Origin: Pseudalkalibacillus hwajinpoensis | GTDB lineage: Bacteria; Bacillota; Bacilli; Bacillales; Guptibacillaceae | Assembly (NCBI RefSeq): GCF_039851965.1 | Contig: NZ_CP156674.1 | Span: forward strand, 1,736,001-1,800,000 | Length of the DNA: 64,000 bases | Direction of reading: 5' to 3' | In this document: positions 39,540 through 46,878 of the stretch, piece after piece | Numbering within the stretch: the stretch's first letter is position 1 | How the letters are laid out: each line of letters begins with the position of its first letter | The notes under the pieces: model-generated | Database searches by the model: none | Seen by the model: the letters and a program-made list of their open reading frames with translations, nothing else | What the model was told of the DNA's origin: nothing | Program-made: the position numbers and the translations under genes

Positions 39540-40661
39540 GTGGCAATATTAATTAAACAAGCACGAGTGTATCCTATCTCTTCCCCTGTTCTTCCTTGTG
39601 CTGATGTACTTGTAAAAGAAGGGCTGATTCATGAAGTTGCTCCCTCTATTGCAGAAGATCCTGATATGAAAGTGATTGATGGGAAAGGGTTTCACCTTCT
39701 TCCAGGTTTAATCGATGCTCATACACATGTCGGTCTTTATGATGAAGGTACAGGATGGGCAGGCAATGATGCCAATGAAACGGTAGAAGCATTAACACCA
39801 CACGTTCGAGCGATTGACGGCGTAAATCCACTTGACGTCGCCTTCAAGGATGCCATTACATTTGGCGTTACATCTGTTCAGGTTATGCCCGGGAGCGCTA
39901 ACATTATTGGTGGTACCACGACGGTTTTAAAAACATATGGTAAGAACGTAGAGAAAATGATCGTCAGGGAAACCGCTGGACTCAAAATTGCGCTTGGAGA
40001 AAACCCAAAACGAGTTCATAGTAACTCTAACAATGATTCCATTACTCGCATGGGCATCATGGGACTTCTACGTGAAGCATTCTATCATGCAAGTCGTTCT
40101 GATCGAAAGGAGCATCCTCGTATTGCTCCCATTATTGCAGCACTTAAACGAGAGATTCCGGTACGGATCCATGCACACAGAGCTGATGATATCCTGACCG
40201 CTGTAAGGTTCGCTCGTGAATTCAATCTAGACCTTAGGATTGAGCACTGCACGGAAGGGCACTTGATCGCTGATGAGCTTAGTGGTCAGAACTTAAAAGT
40301 AACTGTCGGTCCATCAATGACAAGACGATCCAAAATCGAGTTAAAAAACAAGACATGGGCAACTTATGGCATTCTAAACAATCATGGGATAGAAGTTTCC
40401 ATTACAACCGATCATCCATACGTGCCGATTCAATACCTCAATGTTTGTGCTGCCCTTGCGGTTCGTGAAGGATTAAGTGAAGAAAAAGCCCTTGAAGGGA
40501 TTACTCTTAACCCTGCTAAAAGCCTTGGCGTAGACAGCCGTATAGGTAGCATTGACACAGGCAAGGATGCCGACTTAGTGCTATGGTCACATCATCCTTT
40601 TCATTACGAAGCACGTCCACTTTTAACGATGATTGATGGTAAAATTATTCATAAAAAATAA
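39540..40661 (+). CDS. Amidohydrolase family protein
   Basis: This 373-aa metal-dependent hydrolase of the imidazolonepropionase/Xaa-His dipeptidase-like group has the first metal pair in GLIDAHTHVG. Further His ligands are in RIHAHRAD and RIEHCTEGH, with Asp in TTDHPYVP. It also has the TLNPAKSLGVDSRIGSIDTGKDADLVLW C-terminal signature. The substrate is unknown. The GTG at 39540 follows AGGTG; a GTG three codons upstream is also possible. It lies between yfhF and yfhE relative to B. subtilis, an insertion. Confidence 0.85.
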   Translation: MAILIKQARVYPISSPVLPCADVLVKEGLIHEVAPSIAEDPDMKVIDGKGFHLLPGLIDAHTHVGLYDEGTGWAGNDANETVEALTPHVRAIDGVNPLDVAFKDAITFGVTSVQVMPGSANIIGGTTTVLKTYGKNVEKMIVRETAGLKIALGENPKRVHSNSNNDSITRMGIMGLLREAFYHASRSDRKEHPRIAPIIAALKREIPVRIHAHRADDILTAVRFAREFNLDLRIEHCTEGHLIADELSGQNLKVTVGPSMTRRSKIELKNKTWATYGILNNHGIEVSITTDHPYVPIQYLNVCAALAVREGLSEEKALEGITLNPAKSLGVDSRIGSIDTGKDADLVLWSHHPFHYEARPLLTMIDGKIIHKK

Positions 40662-40748
40662 ACGAAAAGATAGTATCTTTTTTAAATAAAATCGAGTATT
40701 ATACTTTTGTAATTAAAATAAAATGAACTAACAACTTCATAAAAGTGA

Positions 40749-40840
40749 AACTTCCATCAAAGGGAGTTTTCATTTATCCCTTTGATGGTTAGTTGAACCA
40801 ATCGGACCTTTAGGGTTAATGCCCCTTAAGGTGGGATAAA
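40749..40840 (+). repeat. Structured repeat, copy 1
   Basis: This 92-bp element has two hairpins: CCATCAAAGGG/CCCTTTGATGG and ACCTT.AGGG/CCC.AAGGT. They are separated by the linker GTTAGTTGAACCAATCGG, identical to copy 2 at 52989-53084. The first stem differs between copies with compensatory changes, so it is under structural selection. It lies between the amidohydrolase and the acetyltransferase leader. Confidence 0.7.
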
Positions 40841-40843
40841 TGA

Positions 40844-40974
40844 ATATGGGAAGGCAATTGGTGCGCCACCAGCAATGACTGGTTCTAGTGGGTTCGATTC
40901 CCACCCCGAATAATAATTCAACATACTATTATTCGAGGGTGGGGTAAAGTCTGCCCTCGACAGGAGGGAAACTC
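40844..40974 (+). promoter_or_regulatory. Candidate riboregulator with tRNA-like fold, leader of the acetyltransferase
   Basis: Positions 40844-40911 fold like a degenerate tRNA: a 7-bp acceptor with one mismatch, a 3-bp D-arm with GG in the loop, a 5-bp anticodon stem with 6-nt loop, and a perfect T-arm GTGGG-TTCGATT-CCCAC. The 3' strand of the T-arm and acceptor (40900-40915) can instead form a 16-bp hairpin with 40927-40943. TCGAGGG (40933-40939) can pair with CCCTCGA (40954-40960), while CCCTC (40954-40958) can pair with GAGGG (40964-40968) of the ribosome binding site. These exclusive pairings have the logic of a translational switch. This is inference from sequence only. Confidence 0.5.
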
Positions 40975-41529
40975 ATGATTAAACATCGTGACCTGTCGGA
41001 ATGTCATGTGTTATTTGACTTGATGGTTGACCCAGCTGTCTTCCCATTTGTACGTCATAAAGCAAGCTCTTACGAAGAATACCTGTTCTTAACTAAACAG
41101 CTAATCGAGGCTGAAGAACAAGGTGAACTCATCTCACGAACGATCCTTGATGAATGGGGAGCCCCAATTGGTACCATTAACCTGTTTGACATTGAACAAC
41201 AAACCGGGTTTCTTGGCACGTGGATTGGAACACCCTATCATGGAAAAGGCTATAATCAACTAGCGAAAGATGCCTTTTTCAGTGAGTTATTCTTCAATAA
41301 CCACATTCAAACCATCTTTATGCGGATTAATAAAGACAACGTGCGCTCTCAAAAGGCTGCTGAAAAAATCCCTTATATAGGAAGAGCAAACGAGAAATGG
41401 CCCGAAATATATGAGAAGATCAACTCCGGAGAAAAATCCTATCACCTATACGAAATTGAACGCGACAACTATTTACTCCACACGATGCGCGATCGTGGAG
41501 AATCAGTTGAAGTTCAACTCGAAGCTTGA
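40975..41529 (+). CDS. GNAT-family N-acetyltransferase
   Basis: This 184-aa acetyltransferase of the RimJ/RimL type (GNAT) has IGTINLFDI, the acetyl-CoA region TWIGTPYHGKGYNQLAKDAF and the IFMRINKDNVRSQKAAEKI segment. The acceptor is unknown; relatives modify ribosomal protein N-termini or small molecules. The ATG follows CAGGAGGG, which is embedded in a small hairpin of the unusual leader (40844-40974). A terminator follows the stop codon. Confidence 0.85.
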   Translation: MIKHRDLSECHVLFDLMVDPAVFPFVRHKASSYEEYLFLTKQLIEAEEQGELISRTILDEWGAPIGTINLFDIEQQTGFLGTWIGTPYHGKGYNQLAKDAFFSELFFNNHIQTIFMRINKDNVRSQKAAEKIPYIGRANEKWPEIYEKINSGEKSYHLYEIERDNYLLHTMRDRGESVEVQLEA

Positions 41530-41556
41530 GTTCCTACTTGTAGGAACTTTTTTTAT
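41529..41556 (+). terminator. Acetyltransferase terminator
   Basis: AGTTCCTAC and GTAGGAACT form the stem, followed by seven T residues. Confidence 0.9.
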
Positions 41557-41642
41557 TTCGATAACTTTCACTCCAACATCATCTGAATAGATCTCTTCAT
41601 GATGGCAATGCTAGTACCATCTTAAGGAAGAGAGGGATTAGA

Positions 41643-41756
41643 ATAGATAAGAAAAAAGGAAGAGAAAATAAAGAATCAAAAATGACCCTTACGAAAACGC
41701 AGGATGTATTGTTTGGTCGTGAATTTAAACGAGCTGATCGAGCTGGACAAAAGTAG
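41643..41756 (+). CDS. yfhE: YfhE-like small protein with non-standard start
   Basis: This 37-aa frame was found by direct reading. The sequence LTKTQDVLFGREFKRADRAG resembles the YfhE family (pattern LS..QEVLY.REFK.AD). It lies in the yfhE position before yfhD. No ATG, GTG or TTG is found at the expected place. ATA (41643) sits 7 nt after AAGGAAGAGAGG, and ATT (41637) is close to it; an internal ATG at 41682 would truncate a third of the protein. Either an unusual start codon is used or the start was lost by mutation. Confidence 0.6.
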   Translation: MDKKKGRENKESKMTLTKTQDVLFGREFKRADRAGQK

Positions 41757-41837
41757 TTTTCATGAATAATATGATATGAAAATGCCATCCTAATTAGTGG
41801 AGAGATGATCTCCAAACACTTACAGGAGCTGATTAAG

Positions 41838-42008
41838 ATGACAAAGCGTCCAAATGAATCAGAAGGTAAACAAAAGCGACAGGCGCAAAACCCAATTCCG
41901 GCAGCACAGAATGAAGATGTAGAATTCGCAAGTGAATTTGACACTGCTGATGCAAAAGCAGCGGAAAGAGCAAGATCTGCTGATCAGCGAGCAAAAAAGA
42001 ATAGATAA
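41838..42008 (+). CDS. yfhD: YfhD-like small protein
   Basis: This 56-aa hydrophilic protein matches YfhD by its tail (EFASEFDTADAKAAERARSA, then DQRAKKN) and by position after yfhE. The start at 41838 follows GGAG at 9 nt. The family is conserved in Bacillus with unknown function. Its EFxSEx-like motif is also reminiscent of gamma-type SASP, so a spore role is possible. Confidence 0.75.
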   Translation: MTKRPNESEGKQKRQAQNPIPAAQNEDVEFASEFDTADAKAAERARSADQRAKKNR

Positions 42009-42010
42009 AT

Positions 42011-42037
42011 TAAAAGGACCTACTTAGGTCCTTTTTA
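42011..42037 (+). terminator. yfhD terminator
   Basis: AAAAGGACCTA and TAGGTCCTTTT form the stem with a T-run. Confidence 0.9.
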
Positions 42038-42050
42038 TAACGAAGCACGT

Positions 42051-42234
42051 TGTGGACATCTTTATCCCCACACTGTTAACAATGTGGATAATTCAAACAA
42101 GCCTTTATCTAGCACATGTGGTTATAAACACAAAGGATTGTGGATAAAAACTTCATTAACCTGTGGATAGTGTGCATAAAGTTGTGTATAACGCACTATA
42201 ACACTGTTTATTATGTTTATAACCTTGTGGAAAG
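42051..42234. promoter_or_regulatory. DnaA-box cluster
   Basis: In 184 bp there are two perfect DnaA boxes (TGTGGATAA at 42083 and 42139). Four others match at 8 of 9: TTATCCCCA at 42062, TGTGGATAG at 42162, TGTGCATAA at 42171 and TGTGTATAA at 42183. Several match at 7 of 9 (42051, 42117, 42214, 42226). Nearly all have the same orientation. It lies between the convergent yfhD and 23S methyltransferase genes, with no dnaA or dnaN in the window. Confidence 0.8.
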
Positions 42235-42292
42235 TGTTAATGACTATTTTAAGTTAACAGTCACAATGTTAAGAAAAGACAAACTTTTTGGA

Positions 42293-42317
42293 AAAACTAC
42301 CGCTATAGCGGTAGCTT
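42293..42317 (-). terminator. Terminator of the rRNA methyltransferase gene
   Basis: CTACCGC and GCGGTAG form the stem with T5 following on the minus strand. Confidence 0.8.
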
Positions 42318-43726
42318 TAATTTATAACCTCTTTTCGCTTGAATACAGACACTACTTCCACATGAGCTGTTTGAGGAAACATATCGACAGGCTGTAGCTG
42401 CTCAATTTCAAATCCTCTCTTCCTTAAAAATGCGGCGTCCTTCGCAAGTGTGGATGGATTACAGGAAACATAAACGATTTTGTTCGGCTTTGCTTTCACC
42501 ATTGTGGATAACAATTTATCATCACAGCCTGTTCGTGGTGGGTCCACAACAATCACATCCGGTTTAAAGCCCTCTTTAATCCAGTTCGGCACTAACTCTT
42601 CTGCTTTTCCAACTTTATATTGCACAAAGGAATCGTAACCATGCCGTTTCGCATTTTTACGTGCATCATCAATTGACTCTTTTATAACGTCCATCCCACG
42701 AACTTCTTTCGCATCAGGAGCAAGCCATAACCCAATTGTTCCAACCCCACAGTAAGCATCAATCACGTTTTCACGACCGGAAAGTTCAGCTGCTTTTTTA
42801 ACCTCATTGTACAATTTCACTGTTTGAATAGGATTTAGCTGGAAGAATGCACGTGCGGATAATTCAAAGTGCAGGTCACCAAGAGACTCCTGAATAACCT
42901 CTTCTCCTTCAAGCACAAAAGTTTGTTCCCCAAATATGAGCGAAGTTCGCTTTCCATTTACATTTTGTATAACTGAATTCACTTCTGGAAGTCGCTTTTT
43001 AATTTCTTTGATTAATAATTCTTTTCGTGGGATGTTCTCTTCAGACGTAACGAGCACAAGCTGAAGCTGACCTGTTTCAAAGCCTACTCGCGTTACAATC
43101 GTCCGAACAAGCCCCTTCCGTTTCTTTTCATGATAGATCGATATATTTAAACCTTCCAGAATCTTGACAACCTGGCGAGTAACTCGGTTTGTTTCAGAAT
43201 GTTGAATGAGACAGTTTGTAAGTTCAACTAGTTCATGTGAACCAGCACCATATAAACCGGCAATCACTTTGCCCTGCTGTTTTCTAACCTGAAGCTGACT
43301 CTTGTTTCTATAGTTCCACGGGTCTTCCATTCCAATCACCGGCTTGATTGTAATGTCCTTTTCACTTAACTTCGCATGCCGCTCAAACGATTGAACCACA
43401 ATATCTCGCTTTTCACGAAGTTGTCCTTCATAACTAAGATGCTGTAGCTGGCAGCCCCCGCACTCTTCATATACAGGACATGGAGCAGTGACTCGATCAC
43501 CTGATTTTTTGCGAAGTCGTTTCACTTTTGCTTCAGCCCGATTCGGGAAAACAGTGGTGATTTCTGCTGTAACTTCTTCACCTGGTAATGCCCCAGGTAC
43601 AAAGACGACTGTGCGCTTAAAAAATCCTACACCTTCTCCATTTATACCCAATCGTTTTATTGTAAGGGGAATTGTTTGCCCTTTCGTAAGGCCTGTCCCC
43701 TTTACCTCTTTGTTATTCACTTTCAT
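42317..43726 (-). CDS. rlmCD: 23S rRNA (uracil-C5)-methyltransferase, RlmCD/RumA family
   Basis: This 469-aa enzyme methylates uridines of 23S rRNA at C5 with SAM. An N-terminal TRAM domain (residues ~15-70) precedes the Cys cluster CPVYEECGGCQLQHLSYEGQ of the Fe-S site. The C-terminal methyltransferase has VIDAYCGVGTIGLWL, DPPRTGCD and the catalytic Cys in VYVSCNPSTLA. Next to the yfjP remnant and pdaA it most likely corresponds to B. subtilis YfjO, a paralogue of the characterised YefA/RlmCD. The target site is therefore not certain. Confidence 0.9.
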   Translation of the reverse strand: MKVNNKEVKGTGLTKGQTIPLTIKRLGINGEGVGFFKRTVVFVPGALPGEEVTAEITTVFPNRAEAKVKRLRKKSGDRVTAPCPVYEECGGCQLQHLSYEGQLREKRDIVVQSFERHAKLSEKDITIKPVIGMEDPWNYRNKSQLQVRKQQGKVIAGLYGAGSHELVELTNCLIQHSETNRVTRQVVKILEGLNISIYHEKKRKGLVRTIVTRVGFETGQLQLVLVTSEENIPRKELLIKEIKKRLPEVNSVIQNVNGKRTSLIFGEQTFVLEGEEVIQESLGDLHFELSARAFFQLNPIQTVKLYNEVKKAAELSGRENVIDAYCGVGTIGLWLAPDAKEVRGMDVIKESIDDARKNAKRHGYDSFVQYKVGKAEELVPNWIKEGFKPDVIVVDPPRTGCDDKLLSTMVKAKPNKIVYVSCNPSTLAKDAAFLRKRGFEIEQLQPVDMFPQTAHVEVVSVFKRKEVIN

Positions 43727-43738
43727 CGCTCCTTCTAT

Positions 43739-44237
43739 CTACCCGCTTAAGCTTTCCCATAAATACATGGACACATAGCTCGAATACGGCGACCATTTAT
43801 TATTATATTCGTAAAGTTCCTCTTTTGATGGTTTGGTAGAAAGTTTAAACCACTTCTTTATCGCGTTTTGAATGCCGACGTCACCTGCTGGCAAAATATC
43901 TTTCCTGCCCAGACCAAAAAGAAGCACACACTCAACCGTCCATGGTCCCACGCCTTTCGGAAATATGCTGTGTATTCATATTAAAATCAAAGATAAAAGA
44001 CACGTAATTGATCACTTCATCCTTCTGCCTTTCATCTTCTCCTGAAATCTCAAATAAAGGATTTTCTGTTGTTCCCTTAGCTTGAACCGAGATCACAGCT
44101 TCACCACTATTAAGTACAAGCGGAACTTTCAGCAATCTTCTATCATAATCCATATATTGAAGAGGATCCATACGAACCCTGTCAAATAACCTTTCAACAT
44201 TATACGGTACTTGAGGATATATGCTCACAGTCCACAT
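43739..44237 (-). pseudogene. yfjP: DNA-3-methyladenine glycosylase (AlkA/YfjP), internally deleted
   Basis: The N-terminal domain (from 44237, MWTVSIYPQVPYNVERLFDR) runs to FDFNMNTQ near 43975. It then joins, in another frame, the C-terminal piece GVGPWTVECVLLFGLGRKD...GDVGIQNAIKKWF. About 90-100 codons of the glycosylase core between them are missing, and the frame is broken at the junction. The catalytic Asp (GDVG) remains, but the fold cannot be complete. B. subtilis yfjP has 287 codons and lies in the same neighbourhood. Loss of this alkylation-repair enzyme is predicted. Confidence 0.88.
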
Positions 44238-44379
44238 TTAATCGCCCCCGATCATGTTATATAGTCTTTATTATCGCAAAAGACCAGGAAAAGCGAAAGT
44301 GGCCGGTTAGATCCGTCAGGCACTGCAGCCTAGATCCAAAAAGCGGAATCGGTTAGAGTAGATATTTCTTGAATCAATC

Positions 44380-44407
44380 AAAAAAGACCGCCATTTCTGG
44401 CAGTCCT
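44380..44407 (-). terminator. pdaA terminator
   Basis: On the minus strand GACTGCCA GAAA TGGCGGTC is followed by six T residues. Confidence 0.85.
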
Positions 44408-44408
44408 C

Positions 44409-45197
44409 TTAAGGCGCAAGCGGTCGCGGTAGCGTGCGAGTAAACACGAGCTCATCGAGACTTTTAAATTGATACCCATCCTTCTTTAAATCGCGGAGCA
44501 CCTTTTGCAGCGCCTCTGCATTATCTTTTGAAACAGTATGAAGAAGCATAATAGCTCCAGGATGGACCTGTTTCATAATGGAATCATAAGCATATTTACT
44601 GCCCTTCTGGTTATTAGTTTCCCAATCTTTATAAGCAAGTGACCAGAAGATATTGCGGTATCCTTCTTCTCTTGAGGTTGCGAGAGACCTTTCACTAAAA
44701 ACCCCTCTTGGCGGTCTCAAGTACTGCATCGATTTATCACCTGTTAGTCGTGTGTATTCTTCTTTTACCTTTTGCAATTCTTCTCTTATCCTGTCGTCAG
44801 AAATAGCTGTCATATCAGGATGACTCCAGGAATGGTTACCAACAATGTGACCTTCCTTCACCATTCGTTTTACAAGATCCGGTTGATCCGTTAAATAATG
44901 GCCCGTTACAAAGAAAGCCGCCGGCACCTCCTCTTGCTTGAGAATATCCAAAATATCGCTTGTATAGCCATTTTCATACCCATTGTCAAACGTAAGATAC
45001 AATTCTCTTTGATCAGTGTTTCCAATAAAATACCCACCTGATTTTGTTAGCATTTCTAAGAACTCGGGCTCCGTTGTTGCAGGAGCGTGATCATTACTTC
45101 GTTTAAAATACCAATCATGCGACTCATTGCTTACTGCTTGGGCTTCTACTGACGTAAAGCTCACGAGCAGGGCAAAAACAATTGCCACCATCCTCAT
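44409..45197 (-). CDS. pdaA: Delta-lactam-forming peptidoglycan deacetylase PdaA
   Basis: This 262-aa protein has a signal peptide and a NodB polysaccharide deacetylase domain: LYLTFDNGYENG (first motif, as in PdaA), GNHSWSHPDM (metal His pair), LRPPRGVFSE and the catalytic His in MLLHTVS. PdaA removes the acetyl group from muramic acid to give muramic delta-lactam in spore cortex, needed for germination. The ATG follows AAAGGAGG. It lies in the yfjS position near yfjO/yfjP and yfkD. Confidence 0.95.
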   Translation of the reverse strand: MRMVAIVFALLVSFTSVEAQAVSNESHDWYFKRSNDHAPATTEPEFLEMLTKSGGYFIGNTDQRELYLTFDNGYENGYTSDILDILKQEEVPAAFFVTGHYLTDQPDLVKRMVKEGHIVGNHSWSHPDMTAISDDRIREELQKVKEEYTRLTGDKSMQYLRPPRGVFSERSLATSREEGYRNIFWSLAYKDWETNNQKGSKYAYDSIMKQVHPGAIMLLHTVSKDNAEALQKVLRDLKKDGYQFKSLDELVFTRTLPRPLAP

Positions 45198-45230
45198 ATT
45201 GCCCCTCCTTTACTACGGCATTCTTCGATA

Positions 45231-45252
45231 GAAAACCAGCATGTCTGCTGGT
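45231..45252 (-). terminator. Terminator after yfkD
   Basis: AACCAGCA GACA TGCTGGTT on the minus strand, followed by TTC; it begins at the stop codon. Confidence 0.75.
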
Positions 45253-46040
45253 TATTGGCGTGTATAAAATTCAAAACTCAAGTAATCCTGCACAGGGATC
45301 CACGCACCGATTCCCTGCTGGGTTACATTTCGCACTTCTATTTTCTTCTTGCTTCCTTTTAACACAAGGTACACTTCACCGTACGTTACTTTACCTTTTT
45401 CATTAACAGCGGGCACATAGCTTGTAAGCGTACCATAATGCTTTGGACCAACATTGTAGACGTTACTTTTCTTTGTATCTCTTCCAATCATCGTCTGGAA
45501 TGAAAGTGAAAGCTTCGTTTTCTCAGATGCCTTCATCATCATCATCTTCTTTACATCTTCACTATCCGGTATCGAGGCTGTTAAACCACCGTTCACCTTC
45601 TTTTCTTCTTCCTGGCGGTAAGTTATTTGCACCGGGCCTGTTCCACCTCTATTGTCAACTCTATTCACATTCGACTGTTTGTATTGCCAGTTGACATTTG
45701 TTTCATGCGATTCATAATTCAAGGCCCATTTACCAAGGTAAATGCTTGCTCGATATCCAATCGCTAGTTTTGATGGTGAAATCGACGAATCATTCAGTAT
45801 CTGGATAAGTTCAGGATTATCGATTGTCACCTCTGTCGATTCCGTTAATTCTTTTGTCAACTCACTTGGCTGCAGTGTCGGAAGGTCCTGTGTTGGGTTT
45901 GGGTACGTATTTTCTTTTGAGATATTAACAGCAGAATCAGGAACTTTTAATTTCTTTTCTGCCGTCTTATCTTCCTTAGCCATCGTTGTTAACGGTAAGA
46001 TCATGGTTAAAAGGAAGATCATAAGAACTATTTTCTTCAT
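45252..46040 (-). CDS. yfkD: YfkD-family secreted protein
   Basis: This 262-aa exported protein has an N-terminal signal (MKKIVLMIFLLTMILPLTTM-A). The YfkD signature NISKENTYPNPTQDLPTLQP follows, then ASIYLGKWALNYESHETNVN. Function is unknown; the family is restricted to Bacillaceae. The start at 46040 follows AAAGGAG. Upstream in-frame codons from 46079 lack a site. Confidence 0.88.
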   Translation of the reverse strand: MKKIVLMIFLLTMILPLTTMAKEDKTAEKKLKVPDSAVNISKENTYPNPTQDLPTLQPSELTKELTESTEVTIDNPELIQILNDSSISPSKLAIGYRASIYLGKWALNYESHETNVNWQYKQSNVNRVDNRGGTGPVQITYRQEEEKKVNGGLTASIPDSEDVKKMMMMKASEKTKLSLSFQTMIGRDTKKSNVYNVGPKHYGTLTSYVPAVNEKGKVTYGEVYLVLKGSKKKIEVRNVTQQGIGAWIPVQDYLSFEFYTRQ

Positions 46041-46178
46041 ATCAATTCTCCTTTGTATACATCTGTTCATAAGGAACACATCAGACTCTTATGAGTATTT
46101 TTTTCTAGAAGCAGATCTTTTATCCAAGAAATTAGAAAGGGCTTTACTCTCTCCATTCAAATAGAATTCCTTCTGAAT

Positions 46179-46187
46179 TTATCCACA
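46179..46187 (+). promoter_or_regulatory. Single DnaA box
   Basis: TTATCCACA is a perfect match, upstream of yfkD and isolated from other boxes. Confidence 0.4.
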
Positions 46188-46213
46188 AAAAAAGAACGCC
46201 TAAGCGTTCATTT
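46188..46213 (-). terminator. Terminator overlapping the YczE-family stop codon
   Basis: GAACGC TTAG GCGTTC with T7 following on the minus strand. Confidence 0.8.
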
Positions 46214-46802
46214 TTTCGAAAGTAGGATAGAAGAACTGTACGAGTGGCCCAATGCCAAATGTAATGAAAAGAGTCCCCATACCAATTGGACCACTAAATA
46301 GAACGGCAGCCAGAAGGGCAATAAGTTCTCCAATCGTCTTGGATGTTCGAATGCTTAATCCAGTCTTCTGATGAATCGCTAGCATAAGCCCGTCGATTGG
46401 AATAACCGCAAATTTAGCCTGAAGATAAATGGCAATACCAAGACCAATGAAAATCATTCCAACAATAAAAATGCCATAAGCAAGGAAAACGTCTTCCACT
46501 ATCCAGCTTTCAAACACATAAAGCAGCCAGAAATCAATAAACACTCCAGTAACCAAAATAGTAATTAGAGCAAAAAAATCAGGCCATGCTTTTATCAGAA
46601 AAGCATTCACAAACATTAGTATGATACCTACAATAATGACCCAGCTTCCCACCGTCAATCCAATCGTATCAGCTAATCCAACGTTGAGAGCATCCCATGC
46701 CCCCGCTCCGATATCTGATTTAATTGTAAATGTTATACCTGCCGTTAATACAAAAAGACCGATTACATAGAACAAGAACCGTTTTATTTTCAACTTCCGC
46801 AT
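46200..46802 (-). CDS. YczE/YitT-type membrane protein
   Basis: This 200-aa membrane protein has five or six hydrophobic segments and the DIGAGAWDALNVGLADTIGLTVG motif that marks the YczE/YyaS family (COG2364). A second motif is AIPIDGLMLAIHQKTG-like (VIPIDGLMLAIHQKTGLS). Function is not established. It starts behind GGATGCGG. The gene is followed by a terminator that overlaps its stop codon. Confidence 0.82.
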   Translation of the reverse strand: MRKLKIKRFLFYVIGLFVLTAGITFTIKSDIGAGAWDALNVGLADTIGLTVGSWVIIVGIILMFVNAFLIKAWPDFFALITILVTGVFIDFWLLYVFESWIVEDVFLAYGIFIVGMIFIGLGIAIYLQAKFAVIPIDGLMLAIHQKTGLSIRTSKTIGELIALLAAVLFSGPIGMGTLFITFGIGPLVQFFYPTFEKMNA

Positions 46803-46878
46803 CCTCTCTATCGCTATACACCCATTCGTTATTGTACCTTAGATGACAGCTATAAGACGATACTTCCACTCCAATTTC

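Noticed and set aside
40844..40911. A functional tRNA gene.
   Set aside because: The D-stem is only 3 bp, the anticodon loop has 6 nt, the acceptor has a mismatch and no CCA is encoded, unlike all 16 real tRNAs in the window.
42051..42234. Replication origin (oriC) at the DnaA-box cluster.
   Set aside because: No dnaA, dnaN, rpmH or gidA-type genes are near, and the flanking genes are those of the B. subtilis yfh/yfj region, far from oriC.
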